A stretch of 64,000 bases of DNA, from the NCBI RefSeq assembly GCF_905171765.1, contig NC_053392.1:449226722-449290721 (forward strand), written 5' to 3'. Below the pieces are notes generated by a model that worked only from the letters and a program-made list of their open reading frames with translations, was not told the DNA's origin and did no database searches. The translations under genes were made by a program, and so were the position numbers. The stretch's first letter is position 1. Every line of letters begins with the position of its first letter. Below are positions 1-14,099 of this stretch, piece by piece. The stretch is from Bufo bufo. Lineage: Eukaryota > Chordata > Amphibia > Anura > Bufonidae.

Positions 1-840
1 CCCTATATACTGCCACAATATGGAAGAAGCACTATGGGGGCCCTATATACTGCCAAAATATGGGGGCACTATGGAGAAGAGGGGGAAGCACTATTGGGGC
101 CCTATATACTGGCACAATATGGGGGCACTATGGAGAAGAGGGGAAGCACTATGGGGGCCACTATGGAGAAGAGTGGAAGCACTATGGGGGCCCCTATGGA
201 GAAGAGGGAAAAGCACTATGGAGGCCACTATGGAGATTAGGGGAAGCACTATGGGAGCCCTATATACTGGCACAATATGGGGGGGGGGGGGCACTATGGA
301 GAAGAGGAGAAGACTATGGGGGCCCTATATACTGCCATAATATGGGGGGCACTATGGAGAAGAGGGGGAAGCACTATGGGGGCCATATATACTGGCACAT
401 TATAGGGGGCACTATGGAGAGGGAGGGGAAGGAGCACTATGGGGGCATCTACTGGGGGCCCTATGTACTAGCACGCATTATTGAGGGACTCTATGGAGAA
501 GTGGGGGGTAAAGGAGCACTATGGGGACATTTATTGGGGGCCCTATTTACTGGCACGCATTATGGGGGGGGGCACTATGGAGAAGTGGGGGAGAAGAGCA
601 CTATGGGGGCATTATATAGAGGCATTTAATACTGACACCCATTTTGGTGCCACTATGGGGAAGGGGAGAGAGAAGCATTATGGGGGTATCTATGTGGGGC
701 AGTCTATAGGGGCATTTTATACTGGTACATTATGGAGGACACTATGGGGATGGGGAAGAGCACTATGGGGCATCTTCTGGTGGCACTATATAGGAGTATT
801 TTATACTGGCACAAATTATAGGGGCACTATGGGCACCTAA
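1..840. repeat. G-rich degenerate minisatellite
   Basis: The stretch is built from variants of a short G-rich phrase (GGCACTATGGAGAAGAGGGG, with interspersed CCCTATATACTGGCACA). Copies differ by substitutions and indels, so the period wanders. The array continues past the left window edge. Reading frames across it are open only because the repeat lacks stops in some frames; the peptides are low-complexity and I do not call them genes. Confidence 0.85.
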
Positions 841-1435
841 GCTCAACTGGGGGCACTAAGTGTTTTTTCTAGTGGCACACAGTAAGGGTCACTGGAACAC
901 ATGAGGGCATTCTGGGGACATTGGCTCTACTGGGGGCACTTAGAGATGTTTTGGTTTTTTTCTGACACACAACGGGGCATTTTTTGTACTTGCGCACATT
1001 ATAAGGGGTGTTTTTCTACTGTCACCCATTATATAGAGAATTATTTCTACCAGGGGCATTATAGTGGGCTTTATTACAACTGGGGGACTATGGGAGCATT
1101 ATTACTATACTTCTGGGACACAGTTACTGTTAGGGGCACTGTAGGAGCACTATTACTACGAAGTGCACTCTGGCACAGAATTATTACTATTGTATTCCAC
1201 TCAGAATTGAGAAAGCTCGTTGGAAGAACGAGTGAAACTTTTCAAGAAATCTACAGTAAGTCCAGTTACCTTGATTTATTCTTTACAGATATTACTATTG
1301 TTGGGATTTTGGGGAGCACTATTACTGTGGGGGCACCCTGGCGCAGTATCAGCTTAGCACAGTTATTTTTAGAGGACATTATGGTTACACAATACTGTCA
1401 GGGACACTATTTGCTGGGTGCAGTTATTTTTTAGA
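841..1435. repeat. Decayed tail of the G-rich minisatellite
   Basis: Recognisable pieces of the same phrase (GGGGCACT, GGGGCATT, ACTGGCAC, TATTACTATT) continue at falling similarity until about 1435. The 177-codon frame at 901-1434 runs through these units and shows no domain. From 1436 to about 1717 I see no recognisable feature. Confidence 0.6.
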
Positions 1436-1717
1436 GCATTGTGTTCCAATAATTATTGAAGAGGGAGCTATCTGTGTGTAACTAGTATTTTCAGGGGGTT
1501 TATCTGTTTCTGAAGTATAGTTTTGGGGGTGCATGATGGGATGTTGAGAAGGTGGGAGGATGATGGAAAAGTAGAAAACTAAGATGTCTGTCAAACTTTG
1601 CAAAGAGAAGAGATGGCTGAAAGAAATCATCATGGTGGTCTGGTCTGAATGGAGAAGATAAAGAGAACATCTACATCAAAGGAAACGTCACTGTATGTAA
1701 GAGGTATGTGGCACTGT

Positions 1718-1850
1718 ATTAGGCTACTTTCACAACTGCGTTAGTGAATCTGTCAGGCTGTTCCAGCAGAGAACAGCCAGCCAGAATTCAGTGGATCCGG
1801 CGCTGCTGGATGCAGACTGAATGCCCGCCGCACCCATCAACTACAATGGG
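1718..1850. repeat. Fragment of a non-autonomous DNA transposon end
   Basis: The motif GGCTACTTTCAC at about 1723 is the same terminal-like motif seen in reverse at about 29687-29698 (GTGAAAGTAGCC). It is followed by a short inverted segment around the words CTGTTCCAGCAGAGAACAG. No second terminus is visible nearby, so this is a fragment. The superfamily is not certain (hAT or Harbinger are both possible). Confidence 0.35.
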
Positions 1851-1968
1851 GTACGGCAGAGATCTGGCCACAATCTGGGGGGGGGAGATGCTTTTTTGAT
1901 GTTCGCCTTGTTGGTAAATTTCCCTAGAAACTGCCCTGGAAAGAGATAGAGCAAAAATGGGTTCTTTT

Positions 1969-2073
1969 TAGGGTTGAACAAACCCAAACTGTAAACTTTA
2001 GGATTTTTGGACCCCGGACCCGAACATTTCAGTAAAAGTTCGGGTTCAGTGTTCGGCAATTTAATGCCGCTTT
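1969..2073 (+). mobile_element. Left terminus of a decayed hAT element
   Basis: The segment begins TAGGGTTGAACA, a decayed version of the TAGAGTTGAGCGAACA end of the 11.7-kb hAT element at 13806-25499, and continues with the same subterminal words (GGACCCGAACATTT, AAAAGTTCGGGTTC). It stops at a TTAA where a piggyBac-type element begins. The decayed hAT transposase at 7607-9718 is plausibly the body of the same element, split by that insertion; this linkage is inference because the right resumption point cannot be fixed. Confidence 0.6.
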
Positions 2074-5000
2074 TTAACTGCTTCCCGACCGCCTAACGCA
2101 CGGATGCATCCTGGCGGAGGTCGATTCATTCCTCCTGGACGCATCCGTGCATCATCTCGCGAGACGCAAGATTTCGGTCAGAGCCGGCCCGCGCATGTGT
2201 ATTGCGGGCCGGCAAAAGTTAAAGGACAATTTCGTCACCAGCCTGCCAGCCAATGATCATCGCTGGCAATTTTCAAAAAAACAAATCACAAGCCATATAA
2301 CACAGTATATTTATAAATATAAGGTGTTAAATGGCTTCTGTGCTCCTCTGCTGGTCCTTTTCGTCGGTTGGTCCCAGCAGAGGAGCACACATCACAGTGA
2401 ATAGCCACCAAACACTACACTTAGCCCCAGATCACCCCCATCACCCCAATTAACCCCTTGATCACCCCTTGATCGCCCCTGTCAATCACCTAGTGAAAGG
2501 GAAAAAAGTGATCAGTGTAAACTGTCCCTTTTTTTTTCCACTGGTATTGACTGATAGTTTTAGGATAGTTTAGGCCCCTTGGTTAGGTAGTTAGCGATCG
2601 TTTAGCGCCCAGCCCACCGCACCGCAGTCACTGATTCGCTGATTAGCGTATCGCTAATCAGCTTTTGTACTTTTATAGTATCTGTAAGTGATCAGAACTG
2701 ATCACAGTCAGATCTATAATAGTATTAGTGTGACCTTAGTTCGCCTTCCACCCAAAACGCAGTGTTTGCCCGATCAGGCCTGATCGGTCGCCCACACGTG
2801 CGTTCACCCACGCCCGCCCCGCTGCAGTGCCCAAAAAAATTTTTTTTTGATCACTACACAATCACTTTACAAGCGCTGCGGCGATAAAAAAATCAGTTTT
2901 GATATTTTTTATCAAACGCAGCAGCCTCCGGTACTTCGCTAGCCTCCCATTTGTAAGACAGGCTTGCTTTTTTTCTTGGGTAGTCTCAGGGAATACCCCC
3001 TAAATTTAGTTGATCAAATGGCAAACAAGGGGTATTCTTCAGAAGAGGCCTACAGGATTCTGACCCAGTCGGATGAGGAATGGAACCCTCATCTGACGAA
3101 TCTAGCGTGTTAGAATATGAACCTGTAGAAAGCAGTGGCAGTCTGACCCAAAGTTCGGACGAGGAGGTTGAGGTCCCTGATAGCACCAGGCGTACCCGGC
3201 CCCGTGTTGCTAGACCACAGGTTGCGCAGGATCCGCTTCAAGGGCAGCAGAGTGGGGCTGGCGCTGTCGGATTACGTGGTGAGGCATACACCAGCAGCGC
3301 AGCCCATCCTGGACCTAGTACCAGCACTGCCGTACAACATGGTGAAGTGGCGAGCACCAGAAGGGCAGTTGAAGCTGGTACGGTGGCACGTGCAATAGTT
3401 ACCCCGTCGCAGCCACCGCGCAGACAGGCCCGTAGAGCCCCTAGAGTCCCTGAGGTGCTGGCAAACCCTGATTGGCAGTCCCCAACTTCAGCTGCACCAA
3501 TAATTCCCCCTTTCACCGCCCAGTCTGGAGTTCGGGTTGAGACAGCTCAGATCGGTTCGGCACTGGGATTTTTTGAGCTGTTCTTGACTGCGGAGCTCTT
3601 GGACTTAGTCGTGGCAGAAACAAATCGGTATGCCACTCAATTTATAGCCGCCAACCCGGGAAGCTTTTATGCCCAGCCTTTCCGGTGGAAACCAGTCCAA
3701 GTTTCCGAAATTAAAATTTTTCTGGGCCTTCTCCTCAACATGGGTCTAACCAAAAAGCATGAATTGCGGTCATATTTGTCCACGAACCCAATTCATCACA
3801 TGCCCATGTTCTCTGCTGCTATGTCCAGGACACGATTTGAGACCATCCTGCGCTTTCTGCACTTTAGCGACAACAGCACTTCTCGTCCCAGAGGCCACCC
3901 AGCTTTTGACCGGCTCCACAAAATTCAGCCCCTCATAGACCACTTCAACAACAAATTTGCAGATTTGTATACCCCTGAGCCAAACATCTGCGTAGACGAG
4001 TCCCTTATACATTTTACGGGGCGCCTTGGCTTCAAACAATACATCCCAAGCAAGTGCGCCCGGTATGGGGTCAAATTGTATAAGCTGTGTGAAAGGGCCA
4101 CAGGCTATACACACAAATTTCGGATCTATGAGGGTAAAGATCAGACCCTGGAGCCGGTCGGTTGCCCTGACTACCTGGGGAGCAGTGGGAAGACAGTCTG
4201 GGACTTGGTGTCACCCTTATTTGGCAAGGGGTACCATCTTTATGTGGACAATTTTTACACAAGTGTGCCCCTCTTCAGGCATTTGTTCCTAGAACAGATT
4301 GGCTGCTGTGGCACCGCGCGACCTAGTCACCGGGGCTTCCCCCAACGTCTCGTTACCACCCGTCTTTCAAGGGGGGAGAGGGCTGCCTTGTGTAACGAAG
4401 AACTGCTCGCGGTGAAATGGAGAGACAAGCGTGACGTTTACATGCTCTCCTCCATTCACGCAGACACGACAATACAAATAGAACGGGCAACCAGTGTCAT
4501 TGAAAAGCCCCTCTCAGTCCACGACTATAACCTTCACATGGGAAGGGTGGACTTCAATGACCAGATGTTGGCTTCTTATTTAGTTTCCCGACGCACCAGA
4601 CGCTGGTATAAGAAGGTGTCTGTATATTTGATTCAATTGGCTGCATATAATAGTTTTGTTCTCTACAATAAGTCTGGGAGAACAGGATCCTTCCTCAAAT
4701 TTCAGGAAGAGATCATCGAGAACCTCCTGTATCCAGGAGGTTCCATGGCCCCATCCACCAGTGTAGTGAGCCGTTTACATGAGCGACATTTCCCGACTAT
4801 TTCTGTCCTGACTGCCCTGACCACCCTGCCCTATGCTTAGAGGAGTGTTTCCGGAAGTACCACACACAGGTACACTTAGCATAGGGATTGCATCTCACAG
4901 GACAGGCACACAGGGCTATTAGGGCCCTTTCACTCACAGCTGCTGCAAACCTCTCCTTTCACCTGGGACAAAGTGCATAATGTACTTCGCCACATCTTTG

Positions 5001-5400
5001 GGGTTTGTCCTATAAAGGTAAAAAAATAAAAATAATAATAATAATCACCGGTAAGCAAAAAAGTTAACGTTCTGTTCAAAAAGTTAAATAAAGTTTATAT
5101 GTTCCGTTCAAATGTTATTATAAAGTTAATAAATTTATTGCGTTGCGGCCTGATTTTTTCTTTTTTTTTTTTTTTACCTTCCAGGTGGACCAACCGATCG
5201 ACTAGCTGCAGCACTGATGTGCATACTGACAGAAGCATTGCGCTGCTGTCAGATTACACAAAAGACGGTGTATGCGGCGCTGCAAGACGAGATTTCTCCT
5301 CTGCAGTAAAAGATACGTTTGACGAGGCTTATGAGCTGAGGGGGTGTCGGTGTTCATACGCTTTGGCAAACACTTTGTATATATATATAAAAAAAATAAA
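2074..5400 (+). mobile_element. piggyBac element (left end, 5' region and transposase)
   Basis: A TTAA at 2074-2077 is followed by CTGCTTCCCGACCGCC, the same end motif found in reverse at another piggyBac-type element (TTAA at 53387-53390). A strong subterminal palindrome lies at 2098-2150 (GCACGGATGCATCC facing GGACGCATCCGTGC), and further palindromes (around 2638-2663 and 2772-2788) lie in a GATC-rich 5' region. The transposase frame follows at 3080-4840. The right terminus was not located; the hairpin cluster from 5690 may belong to it. TTAA target choice is a hallmark of the superfamily. Confidence 0.7.
3018..4906 (+). pseudogene. piggyBac transposase, frameshifted at both ends
   Basis: Members of this family cut and paste DNA at TTAA sites with an RNase H-like DDD core. 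The long uninterrupted frame (3080-4840, 586 codons) holds the core: first Asp in NICVDESLIHF (about residue 306), second in LYVDNFYTSVPL (about 390), third in GRVDFNDQM (about 491), followed by RRTRRWYKK. An in-family start (MANKGYSSEEAYRILTQSDEE) sits at 3018 in another frame, so a frameshift near 3070-3082 separates it from the body. At the other end the frame stops at 4840, while an overlapping frame reads DCPDHPALC then ECFRKYHTQVH to a stop near 4885: the remains of the usual Cys-rich C terminus. Most of that zinc-binding region, normally between the HF...T motif and CPDCP, is absent, implying a deletion plus frameshift. Probably not functional. Confidence 0.85.
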
Positions 5401-5689
5401 AAATAAATCCCGGCAATGATTTATTCATCCACATCGATTGATGTGAATGGAGAAATCGGGTTTGCCGGAGCGGAGCTCCTATGTCCTGACAGACGCCTTT
5501 CCCCTCCTTTTTTTTTTTCATCCACATTGATCGATGCGAATGAAGAAATCTGTGCCGTTCATTTTTTCTTTCAGCCCAGAGGCTGAACGGAAAAAAAAAT
5601 CTCATTACCCGTATGCTCAATATAAGGAGAATAGCAGAAACTCCTAATGCTGGCCATACATGTAATGATTGCTGAGACACTCAAATGCC

Positions 5690-6710
5690 AGGGCAGTACA
5701 AACACCCCACAAATGACCCCATTTTGGAAAGAAGACACCCCAAGGTATTCACTGAGGGGCATATTGAGTCCATGAAAGATTTAAATTTTTGTCCCAAGTT
5801 AGCGGAAAGGAAGACTTTGTGAGAAAAAAAAAAATTAAAATAAATTTCCGCTAACTTGTGCCCAAATTTTTTTTTTTATATGAACTCGCCATGCCCCTCA
5901 TTGAATACCTTGGGGTGTCTTCTTTCCAAAATGGGGTCACATGTGGGGTATTTATACTGCCCTGGCATTTTAGGGGCCCTAAAGCGTGAGAAGAAGTCTG
6001 GAATCCAAATGTCTAAAAATGCCCTCCTAAAAGGAATTTGGGCCCCTTTGCGCATCTAGGCTGCAAAAAAGTGTCACACATGTGGTATCGCCGTACTCAG
6101 AAGAAGTTGGGGAATGTGTTTTGGGGTGTCATTTTACATATACCCATGCTGGGTGAGATAAATATCTTGGTCAAATGCCAACTTTGTATAAAAAAATGGG
6201 AAAAGTTGTCTTTTGCCGAGATATTTCTCTCACCCAGCATGGGTATATGTAAAAAGACACCCCAAAACACATTGCCCTACTTCTTCTGAGTACGGCGATA
6301 CCAGATGTGTGACATTTTTTGCAGCCTAGGTGGGCAAATGGGCCCACATTCCAAAGAGCACCTTTCGGATTTCACAGGGCATTTTTTACACATTTTGATT
6401 TCAAACTACTTCTGACACATTAGGGCCCCTAAAATGCCAGGGCAGTATAACTACCCCACAAGTGACCCCATTTTGGAAAGAAGACACCCCAAGGTATTCC
6501 GTGAGGGGCATGGCGAGTTCCTAGAATTTTTTTTTTTTTTGTCACAAGTTAGCGGAAAATTATGATTTTTTTTTGATTTTTTTTTTTCTGACAAAGTCTC
6601 ATATTCCACTAACTTGTGACAAAAAATAAAAACTTCCATGAACTCACTATGCCCATCACGAAATACCTTGGGGTGTCTTCTTTCCAAAATGGGGTCACCT
6701 CCAACTTGGT
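5690..6710. repeat. Cluster of three long hairpins
   Basis: Three successive imperfect palindromes. The first has arms around 5695-5760 and 5890-5955, sharing CCATTTTGGAAAGAAGACAC and its complement. The second spans about 6035-6350 with arms carrying GTGTCACACATGTGGTATCG and its complement around a TATACCCATGCTGGGTGAGA core. The third, about 6440-6705, reuses the first hairpin's arm sequence. This kind of block is common in frog DNA transposons; whether it belongs to the piggyBac element to the left is not decided by the sequence. Confidence 0.75.
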
Positions 6711-6719
6711 CCTCTGCCG

Positions 6720-7600
6720 CATTAGTGAGTTTGCAATGTAAGCTAGAAATACAGCTATAATTTCCGGGTTTTAAAAAACACCCTTTTCGGGCAAAATACT
6801 ACATTTTACAGCCCTTGCTGCATCTGTACGTGTGAAATTCAAGCGTTATATACTGCTGTCATATTCTGTTAGTAAAAAAAACACCAATTTTGGGCAAAAT
6901 ATTTAATATTGCAGCATTTGCTACATCTGTGATTGTTAAAAACATGCTTGAAATACTTCAATAATTTTCGGGCTTGTAAAAAACACCAATTTTTGGCAAT
7001 ACCCTCCATCTGTGGCCTATGCCGGTCAGTGTGAAATTTAAGCTAGAAATACAGCTATAATAATTCTGGGCTTTAAAAAACACCCATTTAGGGCAAAATA
7101 CTTAATTAGCGGCCTTGTCTGCATCTGTCAGTGTGAGATACACCCTTTAGATACTGTTGTTCTATTCTGCTATTAAAAAAACACCCATTTAGGGCAAAAA
7201 TCTTAATTTTGCAGCATCTGTCATTGTGAGATACACCCTTTACATACTGCTGTGCTATTCTGGTAATAAATAAACACCTATTTTGGGCAAATATCTTAAT
7301 TTGCGGCCTTGTCTGCATCTGTACGTGTGAGATACACGCTTAAGATATTGCTGTGCTATTCTGGTATAAAAAAAAAACATTTAAGCAAGAATCTTAATTT
7401 TGCAGCCTTTGCTGCATCTGTCATTGTGAGATACACCCTTTAGATACTGTTGTTCTATTCTGCTATTAAGAAAACACTCATTTAGGGCAAAAAACATAAT
7501 TTTGCAGCCTTTGCTGCATATGTCATTGTGAGATACACCCTTTAGATACTGTTGTTCTATTCTGTTATTAAAAAACACCCATTTTGGGCAAGATCCTAAA
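6720..7600 (+). repeat. Leader tandem array of the decayed hAT (about 98-103 bp units)
   Basis: Units carry GCTGCATCTGTCATTGTGAG, then ATACACCCTTTAGATACTG, a run of A, and ATTTAGGGCAAAA. Recurring starts at about 6819, 7119, 7214, 7313, 7410 and 7513 give a period of roughly 98-103 bp. The array ends a few bases before the ATG of the decayed hAT transposase at 7607, so it would form its promoter or 5' leader. The earliest units (6720-7100) are more diverged. Confidence 0.8.
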
Positions 7601-7606
7601 TTTGAG

Positions 7607-9718
7607 AAATATGAGGAGAGCGTCAAATAAGGGACATGGCCCCGGTCATGGTGCTGCTGGTGGAGCTCCTGTTGCAGGGAGAGGATGTGGTTGATCTGTG
7701 CCAGCTACACGCACAAGTGGAGCACCTTCCTCAGGTCGAGTAGGCAACAGAACCGTCAGTTGTATTTGGTCGGGCCTAATGCGGCTCTACGAATGGTGAG
7801 GCCAGAACAAGTACAGGCGATAGTAAATTGGGTTGCTGACAGTGCCTCTAGTTCCTTCACATTGTCTCCCACCCAGTCTCCTGCTGAAAGATCAGAGTTG
7901 GCACCTGCAGCCGATGTCCATCAGTCTTTCACCTCACCCCCTTTCAAATCAGACAAGCAGTCTGAGCCCCAAGTCATGCAGCAATCTCTTCTGCTTTTTC
8001 ATGACTGTTAGCAGGGTTTCCGAGGGCCATCCACCCAGCCCTGCCCCAGAAGTGGAAGAGATTGAGTGCACCGATGCTCAACCACTTATGTTTCAAGATG
8101 AGTACATCGGAGGACCATCGCAGCACATCTCGGATGACGAAACACAGGTGCCAACTGCTGTGGCTTTCGAAAGTGTGCAGACAGACAAGGAGGGCAGGGG
8201 GAAGATTGGGTGGAACATGATGTGGAGGACGATGAGGTCCTCAACCCCACATGGAATCAAGGTCATGCGAGTGACCTGTGTAGTTCGGAGGAAGAGGCGG
8301 TGGTCGCACAGAGCCACCAGCACAGCAGAAGAGGGAGCAGGGTGCAAAAGCGGAGCTGACATACCCTAGACAGTACACCTGCTACTGCCCACTGCAGCAA
8401 GGGACCGAGCACACCAAAGCCAGCTCCAAGGAGTTCCCTGGCATGGCAGTTCTTCAGACAATGTGCTGACGACAAAACACGAGTGGTTTGCACGCTGTGC
8501 AATCAGAGCCTGAAGCGAGGCATAAACGTTCTCAACCTGAGCACAACCTGCATGACCAGGCATCTAAGTGCAAAGCATGAGCTGCAGTGGAGTAGACACC
8601 TCAAAAACCAAGAAAGGTCTCTGGCTCCTCCTACTTCCTCTTCTGCTGCAGTCTCAGCCTCTTCATCCACCTCTGGAGTGACAGTTCCACCTGCCACCCT
8701 GCAAACAGAGGATCTGCCAGCAACACCACCATCTGGGTCACCAAGCATCTCCACAATGTCCCACAGAAGCGTTCAGTGGAAGAGGAAGTACCCCCTACCC
8801 ACCTGCGATCCCTGGCCCTGAATGCAAGCATTTCAAAATTACTGGCCTTTAAAATGCTGTCATTCCATCTGGTGGAGACAGAGAGTTTTAAAAGCCTTAT
8901 GGCGGTAGCTGTCCAACAGTACGTCGTGCCCAGCTGCCACTACTTTTCCAGGCGTGCCATCCCTTTCCTGCACAACCAAGTGGGAGACAAACTCAGGTGT
9001 GCTCTGCGCAACGCCATCTATGGCAAGGTGCACCTCACTACGGATACGTGGACCAGTAAGCACAGTCAGGGACGTTATATATCTCCAAAACACTGGGTAA
9101 ATGGAGTGGCGGCTGGGCCTGAGGAGGATAGCAGTTTGGCGCATGTCCTTCCACCACTGAGGATTGCAGGGCGCTTCAGTTGGCCTCCTGTTGCTTCCTA
9201 CTCCACTTCCTCATCCTCTACCGGCTACTCATCCAGTCAGCGTAACACCTTCACCACCAACTTCAGCACAGCCAGGGGTAAACCACAGCAGGCAGTTTAA
9301 AAACGTATCTGTTTGGGGGAAAAACCCACACTGCGCAGGAGCTGTGGATGGGCCTTGAACAACAGACCGATAAGTGGTTGGTGCCAGTGAGCCTCAAGCC
9401 CGGACTGGTGGTGTGTGATAACGGGCGAAATCTTGTAGCAGCTCTGGGACTAGCTGATTTGACGCACATCCTTTGCCTGGCGCATGTGCTGAATTTGGTG
9501 GTGCAGAGATTCCTTAAAAATTACCCCGATATGTCAGAGCTGCTGTATAAAGGGCGGGCCGTCTGTACGCGCTTTCGGCGTTCTCACCCTGCTGCTTGCC
9601 TGTCAGCGCTGCAGCGTAACTTCGGCCTTCCCGCTCACCGCCTCATATGCGACATGCCCACAAGGTGGAACTCCACCTTGCACATGCTGGCCAGACTGTG
9701 CGAGCAGCAGCAGGCGAT
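7607..9718 (+). pseudogene. Decayed BED-finger hAT transposase
   Basis: The reading frame is broken into pieces (7685-8011, 7833-8369, 8483-8821, 8776-9300, 9348-9718), but the pieces align in order with the intact 1128-residue transposase on the minus strand at 19375-22761. Recognisable parts are the start MRRASNKGHGPGHG, the stretch around NAALRMVRPEQVQAIVNWV, a BED zinc finger (VVCTLCNQSL ... MTRHLSAKH), the first catalytic Asp in HLTTDTWTSKH (Asp codon at 9043-9045), the second in LVVCDNGRNLVAAL, the CLAHVLNLVV motif and PTRWNSTLHML. The C-terminal part, with the catalytic Glu and dimerisation region, is missing: the copy is cut at about 9718 by mariner-like sequence. Confidence 0.9.
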
Positions 9719-10242
9719 ATGTTTCTTCATTAGAGACAGATTTCATGAGTCCACATTTTGGCAAATCCAACACTGAACCAGTTTCACGAAACTTAGCAGT
9801 TTGCTAACTGTAGCATGGGAGATGGGTGGTCTCGTAGGGTGTCTTGCATTGAAATCTGCTGCAATGACCCGGTTACTGCGTTCACCAGACATCAACACAA
9901 TTTCTATCCTCTTCTCACGTGTTAACCTCGGCGACATGTCAATGGCTGTAAACAAAGATAAACGTGTAAATAACTCATGAAAGAATAAAGTTACGTTAAA
10001 ACCATGCACACCATTGTTTTTCGTGTGAAATTCCCAATAAGTTTGATGTGTCACATGACCCTCTTCCTATTGAAAAAACAAAAGTTGGATTCAAAATGGC
10101 CAACTTCAAAATGGCCGCCATGGTCACCACCCATCTTGAAAAGTTTCCCCCCTCAGATATACTAATGTGCCACAAACAGGAAGTTAATATCACCAACCAT
10201 TCCCATTTTATTAAGGTGTATCCATATAAATGGCCCACCCTG
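9719..10242 (-). mobile_element. Truncated Tc1/mariner-like element, 5' end only
   Basis: Read on the minus strand, the element begins at 10242 with CAGGGTGGGCCATTTATATG next to a TA dinucleotide. It carries a start at 9937 whose product opens MSPRLTREKRIEIVLMSGER and continues with a helix-turn-helix-like region (ISHATVSKL). The frame ends where the element abuts the hAT relic near 9718, so the catalytic domain is missing. It resembles Tc1/mariner-superfamily elements with this same widespread terminal sequence in vertebrates. Either it inserted and lost its other half, or a deletion fused the two elements. Confidence 0.75.
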
Positions 10243-10244
10243 TA

Positions 10245-12773
<2,529 letters not shown>

Positions 12774-13797
12774 TGTGCCAATAGCAGCTGCACCTTTACC
12801 ATCCTACCCTCGGTTGAGCAACCCAATTACTTTTTTAATATTTATACTTGGCAGCTGTGGTTGGAACTACTATGCTCTATCTACTGACAATACACTGTAA
12901 TATATCATATTTAATAATAAAAGTAAATGTAAACAGGAAGTCTAAAGGTCCTCTAAATTCATCAGTGGCTTATGTTGGATGACAAATTTGGTGCACGGCT
13001 ATACAGTTTTGCAGTTTATACCTACAGTACTGTTGGTTGTGTAGTACCTTAGACCTGGGGGTGCTAAAAATGGTTTGTAATGTAACACTTCATAATATTC
13101 ATGCTATGTCATCTTTCATGCAATACACCTTGTTCACCAGCAGATGGGGTATGGTTGGCAGTGTTTGTAACAGGAATGCAATTTACCATTCCATTTCCCC
13201 CTTCTTGGTTGGAGTGAGCTGGAGTGGATCACAAAGGCAGCTCTTCTAGGAGGACACCATTGCCCCAGAAAGACTGCAGGGTCCTAGTCCACGGAAGATT
13301 GATACAGTACAGTGTATTTGAATCAACACAATGATCAAGCATCCAATCTATCAAGACTCTTCTGCAAAATGTTTGGTAACACGTTCAGACACCATCATGG
13401 CAGTTCAGGACAGGCATAGCTAGAAGCCTACATCATACAGTGGACACCTACAGCTATAGGTGTCAGAGTAAAGCCATAGGGAAAGGAATCCAGATAACAT
13501 CAGCCAGCAAATTTCATCTTTGGCCACAATGCCAGCCACCATACCCCATAATCTGGGAGGAGAGAAATTGCACTTTGTACAAACTGCTGATGAATGTGCT
13601 GCTATCCCTTTTTGCACTCAGTGAAGTTCTTTTGTTCAGTAATTTCTGCCTGTTTCCTTTCATCTTCATCTCTTCCGGTGCATCGAACCCAGAATGAGAC
13701 GGCCTGAAGTAGGACACTGTGACACAGCAACATCTCATCAGGGCAATTACCACTTCCATCCTCTGCACCAGCTCCTCAGGGGGCTTGCAGCATTTTG
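12774..13797. other. Unassigned intronic sequence
   Basis: I see no coding potential beyond short chance frames and no clear repeat, apart from a small inverted pair at 13440-13465 (GGACACCTACAGCTATAGGTGTC). Confidence 0.5.
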
Positions 13798-13805
13798 CTT
13801 ACTAT
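13798..13805. repeat. Left 8-bp target-site duplication of the 11.7-kb hAT
   Basis: CTTACTAT immediately precedes the left terminus and is repeated exactly at 25500-25507 after the right terminus. Eight bases is the length hAT transposases generate. Confidence 0.95.
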
Positions 13806-14099
13806 TAGAGTTGAGCGAACACCTGGATGTTCGGGTTCGACGAGTTCGGCCGAACTTTCGAAAAATGTTCGGGTTCGGGATCCGAACTCGACCCGAACTT
13901 CATCCCGAACCCGAACCCCATAGAAGTCAATGGGGACCCGAACTTTTGGGCACTAAAAAGGCTGTAAAACACACCCGGAAAGGGCTAGAGGGCTGCAAAA
14001 GGCAGCAAAATGGAGTTAAATCCCCTGCAAACAAATGTAGATAGGGAAATGATGAGTTAACATAAAATAAATAAAAATTAAACAATATTAATTGGAGTG

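Noticed and set aside
20..629. Coding frames in the first 630 bp
   Set aside because: All are low-complexity readings of the G-rich minisatellite.
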